Assembly: GCA_029288515.1 (NCBI GenBank) | Contig: JARIHB010000072.1 | Span: forward strand, 1-7,496 | Length of the DNA: 7,496 bases | Reading direction: 5' to 3' | Origin: Candidatus Saccharimonadota bacterium | GTDB lineage: Bacteria; Patescibacteriota; Saccharimonadia; Saccharimonadales; UBA4665 | Shown: positions 1-5,429 of the stretch, piece by piece | How positions within the stretch are numbered: position 1 is the stretch's first letter | Layout of the letters: each line of letters starts with the position of its first letter | Position numbers and translations under genes: made by a program | The notes under the pieces: generated by a model | What the model was told of the DNA's origin: nothing | Seen by the model: only the letters and a program-made list of their open reading frames with translations | Database searches by the model: none

Positions 1-1
1 T

Positions 2-724
2 TTACCGCCTATTATTAACAAATTTGCGGAATACCCGCGTGGCCTGGTGCTGGTTACCGGCCCCACCGGCTCGGGTAAGTCAACAACACTTGCCGCTATG
101 ATCCACAAGATCAACATGGAGCGGGCAGAGCACATTATTACCATCGAAGACCCCATTGAGTACACACACCGCTCTAAGAAATCAGTGATCGTCCAACGCG
201 AGGTACACTATGATACCTATTCATTCTCGGCAGCACTCCGTTCGGCCTTGCGCGAAGATCCCGACGTTGTACTGCTAGGCGAAATGCGCGACCTGGAAAC
301 GATCGCCTCGGCGATCACCATTGCCGAGACCGGTCACTTAGTATTCGCTACACTGCACACCAACAGCGCTGCACAGAGTATTGACCGTATAATCGACGTT
401 TTCCCGCCGCACCAGCAACCGCAGATTCGTTCGCAGCTTTCAAACATTCTGATGGCTGTCTGCTCGCAGCGTCTTATACCCCAGATTGGCGGCGGACGTA
501 TTGCGGCTGCCGAAATTCTGGTGGCGACACCAGCCGTGCGTAATATTATCCGCGAGGGCAAGACTCACCAGTTGGAAGCAGTTATTCAGACCGGCAGCGA
601 ATACGGAATGCAGTCCATGGATAAGACGTTAGTGAATATGGTGCACAATGGCACTATCAGCTATGACGATGCCCGCTCGGTGGCGGTTGATATCGAAGAA
701 CTTGACCGATTAATGCGAGGATAA
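2..724 (+). CDS. pilT: Type IV pilus retraction ATPase PilT (C-terminal part; 5' end outside window)
   Basis: This is a hexameric cytoplasmic ATPase that depolymerises the pilus at the inner-membrane base. The reading frame is open from the left edge, so the N-terminal domain is missing and 240 residues are visible. The GTG at 47 is an internal Val codon, not a start. Visible motifs, numbered from the window edge: Walker A GPTGSGKST (20-28), Asp box ITIEDPIEY (46-54), Walker B region DPDVVLLGEMRD (86-97) with the catalytic Glu, and His box from H112 to H119 (ATLHTNSA). The PilT-specific C-terminal motif AVRNIIREGKTHQ (178-190, canonical AIRNLIRE) and GMQSMDKTL (202-210) separate it from the extension ATPase PilB, which also has a tetracysteine zinc site not seen here. 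It ends 7 bases before pilC, so the two genes are almost certainly cotranscribed. The PilT assignment is strong; only the missing N-terminus is unknown. Confidence 0.96.
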   Translation, partial: LPPIINKFAEYPRGLVLVTGPTGSGKSTTLAAMIHKINMERAEHIITIEDPIEYTHRSKKSVIVQREVHYDTYSFSAALRSALREDPDVVLLGEMRDLETIASAITIAETGHLVFATLHTNSAAQSIDRIIDVFPPHQQPQIRSQLSNILMAVCSQRLIPQIGGGRIAAAEILVATPAVRNIIREGKTHQLEAVIQTGSEYGMQSMDKTLVNMVHNGTISYDDARSVAVDIEELDRLMRG

Positions 725-731
725 TCACCAC

Positions 732-1946
732 ATGCTTTCATTCCGCTATACGGCCCGCGACCCCAGCACTGGTCAGTACGTCAAAGCAGAAGTGCAGGCC
801 GAAGACGAACAATCGGCCAGTAAGCTGATACGCAAGGAAGGGTTCGTGCCTATTGATATTCGACTGGCCGAAAAGAGCGCCAGTGGTTTTCGCAGCATAT
901 TCAACCGTGTACGCGTGAAAGATCGAGTTATTTTCTCGCGACAGCTCAGCACGCTTATTAACGCCGGCCTCCCACTGGTGCAATCATTGCGTACTGTAAA
1001 CCAGCAAACACAGAGCAAACCGCTCAAAATCGTTCTGAGCAAAGTGGTGTCCGACGTTGAAGCCGGCTCGACATTATCAGCGGCAATGGCGAAACATCCT
1101 CAAGTCTTCAACCGGGTATACATCAGTCTGATTGCTGCCGGCGAAGCATCTGGTACGCTCGACAAAGCCCTGGAGCGTTTAGCTATCCAGCAGGAGAAAG
1201 ACGCGGATATCATCAGTAAGGTGCGCGGCGCTATGATATATCCGATTATCGTCGTATTGGTAATGCTGGGCGTTGTCGGATTTATGATCGTGAAGGTATT
1301 ACCACAGGTGCAGACGCTGTACGAGGGTATACCGGGTGCTGACCTGCCATTCTTAACGGTTTGGCTTCTAGCCTTGTCACACTTCATCATCCACTTCTGG
1401 TGGGTGGTCCTCATTGTGTTGGGAATCATGGTGTTCTTTACAACCCGTTGGGCCCGGACCTTGGGCGGTAAGCGGGTGATTGACCGTTTTAAGATGGTAG
1501 CCTGGCCAATCGGGCCGCTATTTATGAAAGTGTACATGGCCCGTTTTTCCCGTACCGGCACTACATTGGTGGCCAGCGGTGTGCCCTTAATTCAGATGCT
1601 GGAGATTACCGGCGAAGCTGTGGATAACATACATATTAAAGAATCTATTGACGGCGCAATTGACAAAGTAAAAGGCGGTAAGTCACTTGCCGACGCCATA
1701 ACGAACGACTCTAATTTCCTTGAACTTGTACCGAATATGTTACGTATCGGTGAGCAATCCGGTTCGATGGAACAGATGCTTGGCAAAACAGCTGACTACT
1801 ACGAAAAAGAAGTTGACGACCAGATTAAGGCCATCTCGACCATTATTGAGCCGGTGCTTATGGTACTGCTGGGTATTATGGCCTTTACCATCGTTGCAGC
1901 CGTATTATTGCCTATCTACGGCCTTGCGAACCAGTCGTTCACATAG
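732..1946 (+). CDS. pilC: Type IV pilus inner-membrane platform protein PilC (GspF family)
   Basis: PilC is the polytopic platform on which PilB and PilT act to add or remove pilin subunits. The 404-residue length matches the family. It begins with the usual soluble segment starting FRYTARD (4-10), followed by two T2SSF repeats (about 67-190 and 270-392). Each repeat carries the signature GEASGTLDKAL (137-147) or GEQSGSMEQML (340-350). Hydrophobic segments lie near 168-190, 207-236 and 370-395, the standard three-helix layout. The ATG at 732 is preceded by GAGGA (717-721), which overlaps the end of pilT, 10 bases upstream; this supports the start and translation within a pilT-pilC unit. The protein has no cysteine. 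Identification is secure; the alternative name GspF reflects homology with type II secretion, but the PilT and PilD neighbours point to a pilus. Confidence 0.96.
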   Translation: MLSFRYTARDPSTGQYVKAEVQAEDEQSASKLIRKEGFVPIDIRLAEKSASGFRSIFNRVRVKDRVIFSRQLSTLINAGLPLVQSLRTVNQQTQSKPLKIVLSKVVSDVEAGSTLSAAMAKHPQVFNRVYISLIAAGEASGTLDKALERLAIQQEKDADIISKVRGAMIYPIIVVLVMLGVVGFMIVKVLPQVQTLYEGIPGADLPFLTVWLLALSHFIIHFWWVVLIVLGIMVFFTTRWARTLGGKRVIDRFKMVAWPIGPLFMKVYMARFSRTGTTLVASGVPLIQMLEITGEAVDNIHIKESIDGAIDKVKGGKSLADAITNDSNFLELVPNMLRIGEQSGSMEQMLGKTADYYEKEVDDQIKAISTIIEPVLMVLLGIMAFTIVAAVLLPIYGLANQSFT

Positions 1947-1954
1947 TAAACTAC

Positions 1955-1983
1955 TTGCGCTTTTCTTCCCATTTGTCTATCAT
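1955..1983 (+). promoter_or_regulatory. Possible promoter of the pilin gene
   Basis: In the 79-base gap between pilC and the pilin gene there is TTGCGC (1955-1960, three of six to the -35 consensus) and, 17 bases later, TATCAT (1978-1983, five of six to the -10 consensus). A start near 1990 would give a leader of about 36 bases that keeps the Shine-Dalgarno sequence at 2011-2017. The gap is long for this locus, and a separate promoter would suit a highly expressed major subunit. The -35 match is weak, so readthrough from pilC is also possible. Confidence 0.35.
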
Positions 1984-2010
1984 TCAAGCATAAGCATTAA
2001 AAAACAACGT

Positions 2011-2017
2011 AAAGGGG
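2011..2017 (+). promoter_or_regulatory. Shine-Dalgarno site fixing the pilin start
   Basis: AAAGGGG lies 8 bases before the ATG at 2026. The same frame is open far upstream, into the 3' part of pilC, so this site together with the prepilin leader that follows decides the start. Confidence 0.75.
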
Positions 2018-2025
2018 CACTTACT

Positions 2026-2511
2026 ATGCTGTCAAACATCCGTCAACGTAAAGAGCAGAGGGGCTTTACGATTATCGAAGTACTGATTGTGCTAGCCATT
2101 GCCGGTTTGATCATGCTGATCGTTTTCCTGGCAGTGCCGGCGTTGCAACGCAACTCCCGTAACACACAGGCTAAGAACGCCGCTTCTTCAATTTTGGGTG
2201 CCGTAAGCGAATATCAGAATAACAACAATGGTGCTATGCCCAACCACGCATCAGTGGCTTCCGATGGCACAGTAACTGTTGACGATACCTCTGTCACTAC
2301 AGAGACGCAGGCAACTGCAAAGATCCAGGGCGGGTTTACAATTGCTACCAGCACTACCTTCCCAACCTCTACGGCTACAGGCGCATTCACTGTAGGTTTC
2401 GGTCAGAAGTGTAATGGTAACTCCGCTTTTGCGGCAGCTAACCGCTCGACGGCTATTGCCTTCTACATCGAAAACGGTTCGAGCGCCGCACCTCAATGTG
2501 TTGAGAGCTAG
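2026..2511 (+). CDS. Type IV prepilin, probable major pilin subunit
   Basis: This is a 161-residue prepilin. The 13-residue charged leader ends KEQRG and PilD should cut after Gly13, giving a mature 148-residue protein starting FTIIEVLIVLAIAGLIMLI, with Phe at +1 (the methylated residue) and Glu at +5 (E18). The hydrophobic N-terminal helix is followed by an amphipathic stretch and SEYQNNNNGAMP (61-72), a typical pilin turn. The C-terminal half is rich in Ser, Thr and Ala and carries only two cysteines, C129 and C158, placed to close a C-terminal disulfide loop like the D-region of other pilins. The start at 2026 is chosen for the Shine-Dalgarno site and leader. It is called the major subunit because it is small, follows pilC, and is bracketed by a possible promoter and a strong terminator; this is inferred, and it could be a minor pilin if another subunit is encoded elsewhere. 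Confidence 0.9.
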   Translation: MLSNIRQRKEQRGFTIIEVLIVLAIAGLIMLIVFLAVPALQRNSRNTQAKNAASSILGAVSEYQNNNNGAMPNHASVASDGTVTVDDTSVTTETQATAKIQGGFTIATSTTFPTSTATGAFTVGFGQKCNGNSAFAAANRSTAIAFYIENGSSAAPQCVES

Positions 2512-2531
2512 GACTTAATCGCACTTCGCGT

Positions 2532-2563
2532 ACAAAACAGACCCGAGAGCGGGTCTGTTTTGT
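2532..2563 (+). terminator. Terminator-like hairpin after the pilin gene
   Basis: A perfect 14-bp stem, ACAAAACAGACCCG (2532-2545) paired with CGGGTCTGTTTTGT (2550-2563), closes a four-base AGAG loop. The T-rich part is inside the right arm (TTTTGT), with the paired A-run on the left arm, so it could work in both directions. It starts 20 bases after the pilin stop codon and separates the pilin from pilD. It may also stabilise the 3' end of the pilin mRNA. Confidence 0.85.
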
Positions 2564-2569
2564 TATAAT
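2561..2569 (+). promoter_or_regulatory. Consensus extended -10 element upstream of pilD
   Basis: TGTTATAAT is a perfect TGnTATAAT extended -10, which overlaps the last three bases of the terminator stem. Transcription would start near 2576 and give a pilD leader of about 21 bases, but that leader has no Shine-Dalgarno sequence. It is therefore a sound promoter match whose product would lack a normal ribosome site; the element at 2582-2590 is the competing candidate. Confidence 0.45.
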
Positions 2570-2581
2570 CCGTTCGTTTCG

Positions 2582-2590
2582 TGCTACCAT
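2582..2590 (+). promoter_or_regulatory. -10-like element placing the pilD transcript start at its ATG
   Basis: TGC-TACCAT ends exactly six bases before the pilD ATG, the spacing that puts +1 on the A of ATG. TACCAT matches TATAAT at four of six positions and has a TG extension. TTGTTA (2560-2565) lies 19 bases upstream as a loose -35. The same geometry occurs at 3410-3418 and, on the other strand, at 7471-7476, and there is no Shine-Dalgarno sequence, so a leaderless transcript is inferred. Confidence 0.5.
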
Positions 2591-2596
2591 AGCTGT

Positions 2597-3385
2597 ATGA
2601 TCGTGCTCTTGCTTAGTGTATGCGGCCTCGTTTTTGGCAGCTTTATTAACGCCTTAGTATGGCGGCTGCACAAACACCGTAATTGGGTAAGCGAGCGCTC
2701 TGAATGTCCGCACTGTCATCACGTGCTCGCTCCGCTTGATCTTATACCAGTATTCAGTTGGCTGCTCTTGCGCGGTAAATGCCGCTACTGTCGTAAGCCC
2801 ATTCCGGACAGCCCGCTTGTGGAGCTGGCTGTACCGGCGCTTTTCGTGCTGTCTTATGCATATTGGCCGTCGCCGCTTAGCGGCCAGGGGTTATTCGATT
2901 TTGTATGTTGGCTGCTGTTTATTATCGGATTTGTGGCTTTGGCAGTCTATGACATCCGTTGGTTTTTACTGCCGGATGTTATTGTGTATCCGCTTGTCGC
3001 CTTGGCTGCTTTCCAAGTAGTGGGCGATTGGCTGCTGTATCATCACGATTGGCATTTGCTGTTCGGCCCGCTGATCGGAGTGGCAATTATTAGCGGGCTA
3101 TTCTACCTGTTGTTTTATCTTTCTGCAGGCAAGTGGATCGGCTTTGGTGACGTAAAGCTTGGCATTGTGCTTGGCTTGCTGGCCGGAGGGGCCCTCAAGG
3201 CCTTACTGGTATTATTGGCCGCTTCATCACTTGGCACGCTGATTGCCTTGCCGCTGTTATTGCAGGGCAAAGCCACACGCAAGACCCATCTGCCGTTTGG
3301 CCCGCTTTTGCTGGCAGGCATGGTGATTATCGCGTTGTGGGGAGATCATATCATCTCCTGGTATATGGGTCTGCTCGCTGTGTAA
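2597..3385 (+). CDS. pilD: Prepilin peptidase / N-methyltransferase PilD
   Basis: PilD is an inner-membrane aspartic peptidase that removes the prepilin leader after the conserved Gly and methylates the new N-terminal residue; its substrates here are the five prepilin-like proteins of the locus. The 262-residue length is typical. The N-terminus has the family signature GLVFGSFINALVWRL (10-24). The cytoplasmic domain carries two CxxC pairs, CPHC (37-40) and CRYC (62-65), the zinc-binding set of bifunctional enzymes. The catalytic aspartates are D119 (YDIRWFLLPD) and D185 in GFGDVK (182-187). Six to eight membrane segments fill the rest. The ATG at 2597 gives the normal distance to the GSF signature, although it has no Shine-Dalgarno sequence; a -10-like element six bases upstream suggests leaderless translation. 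Identification is secure. Confidence 0.96.
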   Translation: MIVLLLSVCGLVFGSFINALVWRLHKHRNWVSERSECPHCHHVLAPLDLIPVFSWLLLRGKCRYCRKPIPDSPLVELAVPALFVLSYAYWPSPLSGQGLFDFVCWLLFIIGFVALAVYDIRWFLLPDVIVYPLVALAAFQVVGDWLLYHHDWHLLFGPLIGVAIISGLFYLLFYLSAGKWIGFGDVKLGIVLGLLAGGALKALLVLLAASSLGTLIALPLLLQGKATRKTHLPFGPLLLAGMVIIALWGDHIISWYMGLLAV

Positions 3386-3409
3386 AACTGCTCGCTACCG
3401 AAACGCTTA

Positions 3410-3418
3410 TGCTATACT
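3410..3418 (+). promoter_or_regulatory. Extended -10 element placing the transcript start at the ATG at 3425
   Basis: TGC-TATACT is an extended -10 (hexamer five of six to consensus) whose last base is six bases before the ATG at 3425. This puts the expected transcription start on the A of the start codon. No convincing -35 is seen, as is usual for extended -10 promoters. It would drive the four minor pilin genes and supports 3425 as the first codon. Confidence 0.6.
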
Positions 3419-3424
3419 GAGGCT

Positions 3425-4336
3425 ATGTTGGGTGGCCTACCAACCTCTGGCCAATATCGTGTTTTGCAGCCGCTCGTACGGCGTATTCGGCGCGGCATGC
3501 ATTATTCCGGTTTTACGATTATCGAAGTCTTAATCGTACTGGCTGTATCAGGCTTATTGTTGATAAGCGCTATAATTTTAGTGAGCGGCAAGCAGAATCA
3601 GGCAGCCTTTAATCAATCTATTCGCCAAATTCAGTCGCAAATCCAGCAGCGTATTAATGAAGTAGCCACCGGCTATTATGAGAACAATGGTGCTATCCGA
3701 TGCAGCGGTGTGGGGAATGTCATTTCACTGACAGCTGGCGGCGGCACTGAGCAAGGCGCCAATTCCGGCTGTGTATTCTTGGGCAAAGCCATGCAATTTA
3801 AAGTTGCCGGCACTAACCCGGAGCAATTTAATACGTTCAGCATTGCCGGCTTACAGAAAGCCACTACCGGCAGCGAGGTAACCACCTTAGCTCTCGCTAA
3901 ACCGAAAGTTATCGCTCCGTCACCAACTGAGCCAGGTATACCGAACGGCACCGATAGCCAGCATTTGCAAAACGGTTTGACTGCCGTACGCATGTGGTAT
4001 AACAACGGCGGCGGTGATCGGCAAATTGGTGCCGTGGCGTTTGTGATGAGCTTGGCGCAATATTCCTCGAACGGTGCCATTGCATCCGGCTCGCAGCAAG
4101 TAGACGTCGTGCCGATTGATGACGGCAATCTCCTGAGCAAGCTAGGGCAGGACGCACAGCAAATGGCCGGCGTTATCAACAGCAAGCTGCCCACTGCTAC
4201 ATTGAATCCATCAAATGGTGTATTTATTTGCTTTGCTAGTGGCAGTACTAACCAATCAGGCTTAATTACTATTGGCAACAAGAACCGGCAGCTTTCAGTC
4301 ACACTAACTATAAAGGGTAATACAACATGTTCGTAA
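3425..4336 (+). CDS. Prepilin-like minor pilin, GspH/FimT position in the cassette
   Basis: This is a 303-residue prepilin. PilD should cut after Gly29 (HYSG, then FTIIEVLIVLAVSGLLLISA), giving Phe at +1 and Glu at +5 (E34). Downstream, GYYENNGAIRC (83-93) resembles the post-helix turn of the small pilin. The rest is a large Gly/Ser/Thr-rich extracellular domain with four cysteines (C93, C116, C269, C302), probably in two disulfides. The chosen ATG gives an unusually long 29-residue leader rich in Arg (VRRIRR), supported by the extended -10 at 3410-3418. The in-frame ATG at 3497 would give a 5-residue leader but has no Shine-Dalgarno sequence. The gene opens a four-gene minor pilin cassette and overlaps the next gene by 10 bases. 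The class III signal is clear; the GspH/FimT parallel rests on gene order and is tentative. Confidence 0.87.
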   Translation: MLGGLPTSGQYRVLQPLVRRIRRGMHYSGFTIIEVLIVLAVSGLLLISAIILVSGKQNQAAFNQSIRQIQSQIQQRINEVATGYYENNGAIRCSGVGNVISLTAGGGTEQGANSGCVFLGKAMQFKVAGTNPEQFNTFSIAGLQKATTGSEVTTLALAKPKVIAPSPTEPGIPNGTDSQHLQNGLTAVRMWYNNGGGDRQIGAVAFVMSLAQYSSNGAIASGSQQVDVVPIDDGNLLSKLGQDAQQMAGVINSKLPTATLNPSNGVFICFASGSTNQSGLITIGNKNRQLSVTLTIKGNTTCS

Positions 4337-4776
4337 TGCGGTCGCACACTGCCCATCAACGCGGTGACACAATTGTTGAAGTCTTGGTTGCTATTACTGT
4401 AGTAAGTATGGTGTTGGGTGGGGCGTATGTAACCACTAATAAAAGCCTGCTTGCCACGCGAGGTGCGCAGGAGCGATCCAATGCGTTGAAACTTACCGAG
4501 TCTCAGCTTGAACAGCTTAAGGCGTTGGCGGCAAGCGGTTCAACGGCAGTTTTAAATGCGAGCGCCCCATTTTGTATTTATAACCAAACGAACGTCGTAG
4601 CCGCTACCGATCCGCATTGCACGCAGGACACGGCCGGCAACCAAACAACGCAGGAACCGAAGTTCAGCATTTCCACGACTCGTAATGGCAATACCTTTGA
4701 TGTGCAAACAACTTGGGCTGACGTAAGCGGCGACCAAACTGATCGTCTTAACCTCATATATAGGGTGTACCAATAA
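4327..4776 (+). CDS. Prepilin-like minor pilin, PilV/GspI type
   Basis: This is a 149-residue prepilin. A 13-residue leader ending AHQRG precedes DTIVEVLVAITVVSMVLGGA, with Glu at +5 (E18) but Asp at +1 instead of the usual Phe or Met. The helix is followed by ALKLTESQLEQLKALA (53-68), typical of PilV/GspI-like subunits. There are two cysteines, C83 and C98. The start at 4327 has AAAGGG nine bases upstream (4312-4317), inside the previous gene. The in-frame ATG at 4336 would instead overlap the previous stop as TAATG, the same junction used by the next gene, and would shorten the leader to 10 residues. Both starts fit translational coupling. The prepilin assignment is solid; the subfamily is inferred from the small size, helix pattern and second place in the cassette. 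Confidence 0.88.
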   Translation: MFVMRSHTAHQRGDTIVEVLVAITVVSMVLGGAYVTTNKSLLATRGAQERSNALKLTESQLEQLKALAASGSTAVLNASAPFCIYNQTNVVAATDPHCTQDTAGNQTTQEPKFSISTTRNGNTFDVQTTWADVSGDQTDRLNLIYRVYQ

Positions 4777-5420
4777 TGGCATCTGTACGGCATCAGCGTG
4801 GATTTACTATCATCGAGTTACTCATTGCTATGAGTGTCTTCTCACTTGTTCTGCTGATTGTAACGGTCAGTATCATGCAAATTAGCAAGGTGTACTACAA
4901 GGGCGTAACCGAGACGAACACACAATCAACGGCCCGCAGCATTATGGAAACCATATCGCAAGCTATTCAATTCAACGGTGGTACAGTCACAACAACCCCG
5001 GGTTCGCCGGTGGCCGGTACGTCATACGCCTTCTGTGTGAATAATCAACAGTTCAGCTATCGCCCAGGCTATCAGCTGGTAGATGGCACGGCGGGTGCGC
5101 GCCAGACCCCGCATGCCCTCGTGCAACGCACGATGGCCGGCTGCTCTGACGTCGCTCAGAATCTCGGTAATACAACTGTTACTGGCCGTGAGTTGCTCGC
5201 GCCTAACATGCGCCTCTCTAAGCTTGTGGTGCAAAGTTTGGGCAATAGTTTATATAAAGTACAAGTTCGCGTTGAGTACGGTGATGAAGATCTGTTGTGG
5301 AGCCCCTCGGGCAACCCGGCAGGTGCATTAGCGCCCGATGCTGCCTGTAGAAGCGGCGCAGGCCAGCAGTTTTGTTCGGTATCGGAGTTGAGCGCAGTTG
5401 TAATAAGTAGGGTAAAATAA
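4776..5420 (+). CDS. Prepilin-like minor pilin, PilW/GspJ type
   Basis: This is a 214-residue prepilin. A 9-residue leader MASVRHQRG precedes FTIIELLIAMSVFSLVLLIV, with Phe at +1 and Glu at +5 (E14). The helix continues as YYKGVTETNTQSTARSIMETI (split by the start of the globular part near residue 60), which matches the PilW/GspJ pattern of a Tyr-rich helix followed by an amphipathic repeat. Four cysteines (C87, C123, C191, C200) lie in the extracellular domain; the last pair could close a small C-terminal loop. The ATG shares one base with the previous stop codon (TAATG), and AGGGTG (4762-4767) lies eight bases upstream, so translation is tightly coupled. It is third in the cassette. Membership in the prepilin family is clear, and the PilW/GspJ label is a good but unconfirmed match. 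Confidence 0.88.
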   Translation: MASVRHQRGFTIIELLIAMSVFSLVLLIVTVSIMQISKVYYKGVTETNTQSTARSIMETISQAIQFNGGTVTTTPGSPVAGTSYAFCVNNQQFSYRPGYQLVDGTAGARQTPHALVQRTMAGCSDVAQNLGNTTVTGRELLAPNMRLSKLVVQSLGNSLYKVQVRVEYGDEDLLWSPSGNPAGALAPDAACRSGAGQQFCSVSELSAVVISRVK

Positions 5421-5429
5421 AGGATAACC

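Noticed and set aside
1100..1561. A 153-codon open frame on the - strand inside pilC.
   Set aside because: It is antisense to a strongly conserved gene, and its composition reflects the complement of hydrophobic codons.
1720..2025. The frame of the pilin is open upstream for 102 more codons, which could make a 263-residue protein.
   Set aside because: The extension lies inside pilC in another frame, has no pilin features, and would bury the class III signal in the middle of the protein. The Shine-Dalgarno site at 2011-2017 and the leader fix the start at 2026.
3371..3396. A 9-base direct repeat, CTGCTCGCT at 3371-3379 and 3388-3396, just before the minor pilin promoter.
   Set aside because: It is short, one copy lies in the pilD coding end, and two copies are not enough to argue for an operator.
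3676..4359. A 227-codon open frame on the - strand.
   Set aside because: It is antisense to the first minor pilin gene, shows no recognisable motif, and has neither a ribosome site nor a promoter; it is a shadow of the + strand codon pattern.
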